A DNA stretch of 8,798 nt from Streptosporangiaceae bacterium (GTDB lineage Bacteria > Actinomycetota > Actinomycetes > Streptosporangiales > Streptosporangiaceae), in the NCBI GenBank assembly GCA_030041195.1, contig JASHOI010000215.1, positions 1 through 8,798 on the forward strand, written 5' to 3'. The translations under genes were made by a program, and so were the position numbers. The notes below the pieces were generated by a model. That model was not told the origin of the DNA. It did not search any database and saw only the letters and a list, made by a program, of their open reading frames with translations. Positions within the stretch are counted from its first letter, which is position 1; every line of letters starts with the position of its first letter. Positions 6,773 to 8,798 of this stretch are shown piece after piece.

Positions 6773-8224
6773 TTAGCCCTGGAGTGGCGGAATGGCGTGC
6801 ACGACGGTCTTGGCTTCCTGGAAGTCGGTGATGGCCAGCGGGCCGCGCAGGCGGCCGACGCCGCTTTGCTTGAAGCCGCCCTCGGCGAAGCCGTCGTTGA
6901 GCTCTGCCCAGGTGTTGGTCCAGACGGTGCCGGCGTGGATTTCGCGGCTGACCCGGCGGCTGATGTTGATGCTGGTGGTGAAGATGCCGGCGGACAGGCC
7001 GTATTCGGTCGCGTTGGCGCGCGTGATGGCGTCGGTTTCGGTGTCGAAGACCTCGAAGGTCGCGACCGGGCCGAAGACTTCCTTTTGCACGATGTCGGTG
7101 CTGACGTCTTCGACCTCGAGCAGGGCCGGCCGGTAGAACGCCCCGGCGGCCAGCGCGCCGTCGGTCGCCGGGCCGCCGCGCACGATCGGCTTGGCGTAGG
7201 CCAGCGCCGCCTGGACCAGGCCATCCACGCGGGCGACGTCGGCCTTGTCGATCAGCGGCCCCATCTCGGTGCCGGGGTCGAGCCCGTCGCCGAGGCGGAC
7301 GTTCTCGAAGATGCTGGCCAGGCGGGACCGTACCTGGTCGGCGACCCCGCGCTGGGCCAGGATCCGCGATCCGGTCATGCAGAACTCGCCGGCGAACGTC
7401 GTGACGGCCGAGGCGACCAGCGGAACGGAGGCGTCGAGGTCGGCGTCGTCGAACACGATCATCGGTGTCTTGCCGCCGAGTTCGAGGTTCATCCGCTTGA
7501 GGGTGGGGGCGCCGTCGGCGGCGACGAGCCGGCCGACGGTGGTGCTGCCGGTGTAGCTGATGACCTGGACCTCGGGGGAGGCGACCAGGTAGGGCGCGCC
7601 GGTGTTGCCGGATTCGGTGAAGATGTTGACCACGCCGCGCGGCAGCGAGGTGACCTCGGCGATGATCTGCGAGACCAGGTTGGCGACCAGCGCGGTCTGC
7701 CCGGGCATCTTGACCGCGACGGTGTTGCCCGCGGACAGCGCGGGAGCCAGCGACCGGATCAGCAGGGCGACGGGAGCGTTCCAGGGCACGATGATGCCGA
7801 CGACGCCGGCCGGCTCGGCGTAGGTGCTGAACCACTGTCCCGGCGCGACCTCGGCGGATATGCCGGTGCCGGTCAGCGCCTCAGCCGCATTGTGCCGCAG
7901 GGTGCCGCCGGCAGTGCTCGACTCGAACATCCCCTGGGCGAGTATCTTGCCGTTCTCCTTCGTCACCAGCGCGCCGAGCTCATCCGCATGGGCGTCGAAC
8001 CGGTCGGCCATCTCGCTCAGGGCCTGGTGACGCAGAACCCGGTCCCGGGACCAGGTCAAGGTGTCGAACGCGCGGCGGGCCGCCGCGATCGCCGCGCGGG
8101 CCTCGGCTTCTCCGCCGTCGGCCCACTGGCCCAGCACCGCCCCGGTAGCGGGGTTGATCGACTCCGAAACGGTGCCGGACCCAACCCATTCACCGTCGAT
8201 CCAGTGCTTGGCGATCTCACTCAT
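6773..8224 (-). CDS. NAD(P)-dependent aldehyde dehydrogenase
   Basis: Full-length 483-residue aldehyde dehydrogenase superfamily enzyme, oxidising an aldehyde or semialdehyde to the acid. Visible landmarks: IDGEWV near the N terminus, INPATG (23-28), VPWN with Asn149, Lys172 in VKMPGQTAL, the cofactor loop TGSTTVG (225-231), general base Glu248 in ELGGK, catalytic Cys282 in FAGEFCMTGSR, KEVFGPV with Glu382, and GGFKQSGVGR near the end. The cofactor segment reads K-M-P-G where many NAD enzymes have K-x-x-E; the missing Glu, which binds the adenosine ribose, may alter NAD/NADP preference. The ATG overlaps the small upstream gene by 8 nt, and AAAGGAG (8231-8237) is 6 nt before it, inside that gene, implying translational coupling. 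The neighbouring decarboxylases suggest a ring-cleavage semialdehyde as substrate, but betaine- or benzaldehyde-type substrates cannot be excluded. Confidence 0.95.
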   Translation of the reverse strand: MSEIAKHWIDGEWVGSGTVSESINPATGAVLGQWADGGEAEARAAIAAARRAFDTLTWSRDRVLRHQALSEMADRFDAHADELGALVTKENGKILAQGMFESSTAGGTLRHNAAEALTGTGISAEVAPGQWFSTYAEPAGVVGIIVPWNAPVALLIRSLAPALSAGNTVAVKMPGQTALVANLVSQIIAEVTSLPRGVVNIFTESGNTGAPYLVASPEVQVISYTGSTTVGRLVAADGAPTLKRMNLELGGKTPMIVFDDADLDASVPLVASAVTTFAGEFCMTGSRILAQRGVADQVRSRLASIFENVRLGDGLDPGTEMGPLIDKADVARVDGLVQAALAYAKPIVRGGPATDGALAAGAFYRPALLEVEDVSTDIVQKEVFGPVATFEVFDTETDAITRANATEYGLSAGIFTTSINISRRVSREIHAGTVWTNTWAELNDGFAEGGFKQSGVGRLRGPLAITDFQEAKTVVHAIPPLQG

Positions 8225-8450
8225 CTGGGGCTCCTTTGCGTTCCTGGGTGAGCTGGCGGACCTCGAGCAGGTCTAGGCCCAGCGCCTCGATCTCGGCGAG
8301 CACGCCGTAGAGCGCGGACGGGTCCAGCACGCCGGTCAGCACGGTATGCGCGCCGTTCCGCCGCGACGCCAGCGCCGGGAACGCCGACAGGACCGTGGCG
8401 CCGAGGTGGCCGTTGATCCGGATCACGTACCGGGCGGGTGCCGGGTGCAT
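8217..8450 (-). CDS. Small uncharacterised actinobacterial protein (77 aa)
   Basis: I do not know its function. The segment RYVIRINGHLGATVLSAFPALASRR, then HTVLTGVLDPSALYGVLAEIEALGLDLLEVRQL, resembles short hypothetical proteins of about 70 residues common in actinomycetes. The pattern suggests alternating strands and helices (strand-helix-strand-strand-helix-strand), perhaps a small ferredoxin-like or ACT-like fold. No membrane segment or metal motif is seen. The frame is open for 61 more codons upstream, but that stretch is Arg/Cys-rich and its two similar motifs (CHRISVIRH, CHRIPVMWRH) are just the operator repeats read as protein, so I place the start at ATG 8450. No good ribosome site precedes it; GTG 8426 is an alternative. 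The TGA overlaps the aldehyde dehydrogenase start by 8 nt, making this the first gene of the minus operon. Confidence 0.65.
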   Translation of the reverse strand: MHPAPARYVIRINGHLGATVLSAFPALASRRNGAHTVLTGVLDPSALYGVLAEIEALGLDLLEVRQLTQERKGAPDE

Positions 8451-8484
8451 GACGCCATGGTTGGGGACCGGCGGGTGACGCCAC

Positions 8485-8504
8485 ATCACCGGTATTCGGT
8501 GACA
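8485..8504. promoter_or_regulatory. Operator-like near-palindrome, copy 1
   Basis: ATCACCGGTATTCGGTGACA. The core TCACCGGT-A-TTCGGTGA (8486-8502) is an inverted repeat with two mismatched pairs next to the centre at 8494. It matches copy 2 at 18 of 20 positions. It lies 35 bp upstream of the small-protein start codon, a position suited to repression of the minus-strand operon. The size and symmetry fit a dimeric regulator such as a TetR- or MarR-family protein; the regulator itself is not in the window. Confidence 0.6.
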
Positions 8505-8604
8505 TCGGCGGCGAACGCGGCCGGCCGGGGCGAGTCGCAGCCGTCGCGCTGCACGGCAGCAGGAGCCGGGATCGATGCCGTCCCGCGCGGTCCCGGTATG
8601 TCGT

Positions 8605-8624
8605 ATCACCGAAATTCGGTGACA
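8605..8624. promoter_or_regulatory. Operator-like perfect palindrome, copy 2
   Basis: ATCACCGAAATTCGGTGACA. The core TCACCGAA-A-TTCGGTGA (8606-8622) is a perfect 8-bp inverted repeat around a single central base at 8614. It differs from copy 1 only at the two bases just left of the centre, and the two centres are exactly 120 bp apart. It ends 72 bp before the epimerase start codon, so it may control the plus-strand gene or act with copy 1 on both promoters. Confidence 0.65.
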
Positions 8625-8696
8625 ACGTCTCACCCGCCTGGCGGCGAGCCTGGAACAGGACCGGCTTCAATGCCCCAGACGAAGGAGGCTCAGGCC

Positions 8697-8798
8697 ATGA
8701 AAGCGGCACTGACCGGCGCGGCAGGGTTCGTCGGATCCCACATACTGAGCGAACTGCACGAGCACGGCCACGAGGTGATCGCGCTGGTCCGTGACGAC
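8697..8798 (+). CDS. NAD(P)-dependent epimerase/dehydratase or reductase (3' truncated by the window edge)
   Basis: Only the first 34 codons are present. They encode the start of a Rossmann fold: a first strand KAALTGAAGFVGSHI carrying the nucleotide-binding TGxxGxxG loop, a helix ILSELHEHG, and a second strand HEVIALVRDD, the usual opening of extended short-chain dehydrogenases (sugar epimerases, dihydroflavonol reductase-like proteins). The ATG follows a strong ribosome site, GAAGGAGG at 8681-8688, with 8 nt spacing. It is transcribed divergently from the aldehyde dehydrogenase operon and shares its control region. The fragment cannot separate NAD from NADP use or indicate a substrate. Confidence 0.85.
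   Translation, partial: MKAALTGAAGFVGSHILSELHEHGHEVIALVRDD

Larger units (their letters stand above)
8451..8696. promoter_or_regulatory. Divergent intergenic control region
   Basis: This 246-bp non-coding stretch separates the minus-strand small-protein/aldehyde dehydrogenase operon from the plus-strand epimerase gene, so both promoters should lie here. It holds two operator-like dyads (8485-8504 and 8605-8624). I found no convincing -35/-10 pair on either strand; a TTGTCA overlapping the second dyad on the minus strand is the nearest thing to a -35 but has no clear -10 partner. It is the largest gene-free stretch in the window. Confidence 0.65.

Noticed and set aside
7612..7620. A lone ATTCGGTGA half-site inside the aldehyde dehydrogenase gene; a second on the minus strand at 5143-5151
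   Set aside because: Neither has the matching left arm, and both lie in coding sequence where conserved residues (Thr-Glu codons) explain the bases. They are probably chance matches to the operator half.
6584..8251. A 555-codon open frame on the plus strand
   Set aside because: It is antisense to the aldehyde dehydrogenase and NTF2-like genes; its composition (Gly/Asp/Val/Arg-rich, repetitive) is that of complemented GC-rich codons, with no recognisable domain.
8451..8633. A 61-codon N-terminal extension of the small protein
   Set aside because: This stretch is Arg/Cys/His-rich and its internal protein repeat is simply the two palindromic DNA sites read in frame, as expected of regulatory DNA rather than coding sequence.

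Overview
The window is 8.8 kb of uniformly high-GC DNA. Codons mostly end in G or C, genes are tightly packed, one gene starts with GTG, and long open frames run antisense to the real genes. With an F420-type oxidoreductase fragment present, this suggests an actinomycete chromosome; I cannot name the genus. I see no RNA genes, insertion sequences, CRISPR arrays or phage genes.

Layout. (A) Positions 1-5153, plus strand, one apparent operon: the 3' end of an F420-dependent NADP oxidoreductase-like gene; a 909-residue molybdenum hydroxylase in which the [2Fe-2S] subunit is fused to the molybdopterin-binding subunit; and two amidohydrolase-2 (ACMSD-like) proteins. Junctions are +6, +7 and -4 nt. 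(B) Positions 5171-8450, minus strand, convergent with A across only 17 bp. In transcription order: a 77-residue uncharacterised protein, an aldehyde dehydrogenase, an NTF2/SnoaL-like protein and a third amidohydrolase-2 protein that looks like a gamma-resorcylate decarboxylase. Junctions are -8, +30 and +42 nt. (C) Positions 8451-8696, a divergent control region with two copies of a 20-bp near-palindrome centred exactly 120 bp apart. (D) Position 8697 to the end, plus strand, the first 34 codons of an NAD(P)-dependent epimerase/reductase.

How it may work together (inference). Nicotinate/isoquinoline-type molybdenum enzymes hydroxylate aromatic or N-heteroaromatic rings with water. The ACMSD/gamma-resorcylate/5-carboxyvanillate group removes CO2 from aromatic or ring-cleaved acids. 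Aldehyde dehydrogenases oxidise the semialdehydes that follow. One hydroxylase, three different decarboxylase-type proteins and an aldehyde dehydrogenase read as a catabolic cluster for an aromatic or heteroaromatic carboxylate. No ring-cleavage dioxygenase, transporter, regulator, molybdenum-cofactor chaperone or electron acceptor lies in the window, so the substrate is not identified.

Most worth a second look: the iron-sulfur/molybdopterin fusion without a visible electron partner; the three diverged amidohydrolases, one lacking the usual metal-binding His; and the paired operator-like repeats upstream of the small-protein/aldehyde dehydrogenase operon.
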